Origin: Gemmatimonadota bacterium
GTDB lineage: Bacteria > Gemmatimonadota > Gemmatimonadetes > JACCXV01
Assembly (NCBI GenBank): GCA_013696835.1
Contig: JACCXV010000080.1
Location: 1-5,900, forward strand
Length of the DNA: 5,900 nucleotides
Direction: 5' to 3'
A program made the translations under genes and the position numbers. The notes under the pieces were generated by a model. That model made no database searches and was not told where the DNA came from. It saw nothing but the letters and a program-made list of their open reading frames with translations. Below are positions 5,300 through 5,900 of this stretch, in pieces. Position 1 is the stretch's first letter. Each line of letters starts with the position of its first letter.

Positions 5300-5900
5300 T
5301 CAGGTGCTCTGGATCCTGCCGTTCACGCCCTGCGGGAAGAAGCCTCCCTCGTCTACGCCGGCCCGATTCGTCAGGTACACGATCCGCAGCACCTGCTGCG
5401 GGGTGCGGGAGAACGCGAGCGCGTTCCGGTCCGCAGGCACGATGTTGGCACGCTCCTCCATGTTGACGCCCTGATCGAGGTCCGACGCGCCGTCCAGGCT
5501 GTCGCGCGCGTCCGAGATCGCCCATGTGGCCCGCTGCACGGGGAAGCCCTGCTGGTAGAGCACTGAGCGGATGTTCCCGGCGTGGTAGGCCTCGACGGCC
5601 AGGATGCCCGCTGCGTCGGAGAGGAACGCCTTGTTGTCGATGAGCGGGGCCGCACCCTTGTAGGCCGTGACGCCCACATCCTCGAACACGAACGCACCAA
5701 GCAGGAAGCTGACCTCGTCCGCAAAGGGGTCGAACGCGCCCAGTCCGGCAGCCCGACCCGCCGCGTTGAACGCATTCGTGAAGTCGATGGGGGGACGCGA
5801 CACGGCCGCCGCGCCGAGCGTGTCGCGAAGGTACCGCACGTGCGCCAGCTCGTCGGCGGCAATCTCCTGCGCGAATTCCCGGAAGGTGTCGCTGTCGAAC
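5300..5900 (-). CDS. Ferritin-like domain protein (PCC13-62/Rds1 type), N-terminus outside the window
   Basis: The frame is open from the window edge to TGA 5300 and gives 199 C-terminal residues, so the start and any export signal are not seen. The first visible helix carries AQEIAADELAHVRYLRDTL (10-28) with E17-x2-H20. A second helix pair has FVFEDVGVTAYKGAAPLI with Glu73, then GILAVEAYHAGNIRSVLY (98-115) with E103-x2-H106. These paired E-x2-H motifs in a four-helix bundle are the signature of the ferritin_2 superfamily that includes desiccation-related PCC13-62 proteins. The last 50 residues (from about 150) form a tail ending GGFFPQGVNGRIQST, as is common for the group. Bacterial members are usually exported and often encoded in tandem; a sister copy may lie upstream. 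A di-iron site is possible but activity is not established for this group. A hairpin terminator follows the gene. Confidence 0.9.
   Translation of the reverse strand, partial: FDSDTFREFAQEIAADELAHVRYLRDTLGAAAVSRPPIDFTNAFNAAGRAAGLGAFDPFADEVSFLLGAFVFEDVGVTAYKGAAPLIDNKAFLSDAAGILAVEAYHAGNIRSVLYQQGFPVQRATWAISDARDSLDGASDLDQGVNMEERANIVPADRNALAFSRTPQQVLRIVYLTNRAGVDEGGFFPQGVNGRIQST

Overview
The window is a GC-rich bacterial stretch in which every supportable gene lies on the minus strand, so the biological reading order runs from high to low coordinates. The gene content suggests a soil-type bacterium of the Gemmatimonadota/Acidobacteriota kind. It includes an ADOP-type (duplicated orphan) MacB/FtsX permease, short lipoproteins with a Cys-Gly/Arg-acidic mature end, and a PCC13-62-like ferritin-fold protein. 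This assignment is inferred from gene families, not from a marker gene.

Layout in transcription order: (a) 5900-5300, a ferritin-like domain protein that runs off the window edge, followed by a strong hairpin terminator (5219-5188). (b) 5070-4684, a small lipocalin-like lipoprotein with a good ribosome binding site. (c) 4552-4001, a four-helix membrane protein of unknown function. (d) 3942-2806, an intact Rieske non-heme iron oxygenase alpha subunit whose active site resembles the quaternary-ammonium (CntA/GbcA) type. (e) 2782-2346, a small membrane protein that needs a frameshift to recover its first helix. (f) 2345-2125, the C-terminal part of a cupredoxin (His...Cys..His..Met copper site) with no N-terminus, no start codon and an internal frameshift. 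(g) a terminator (2063-2037) directly abutting a sigma70-like promoter (2030-2000). (h) 1942-1233, a lipoprotein that is also split by a frameshift. (i) 1110-1, the N-terminal half of an ADOP/MacB-like ABC permease whose Shine-Dalgarno can be sequestered by a perfect 10-bp inverted repeat.

The genes do not form one evident pathway. The common theme is the cell envelope: two lipoproteins, two small membrane proteins, a copper-protein remnant and an efflux-type permease. A single cytoplasmic oxygenase sits among them without a visible reductase partner. The most notable pattern is three disrupted genes in a row (1233-2782), all needing the same -1 shift, flanked by fully intact genes. This is either a decaying island or locally poor sequence. 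I found no convincing new multi-gene system, CRISPR array, RNA gene or mobile element.
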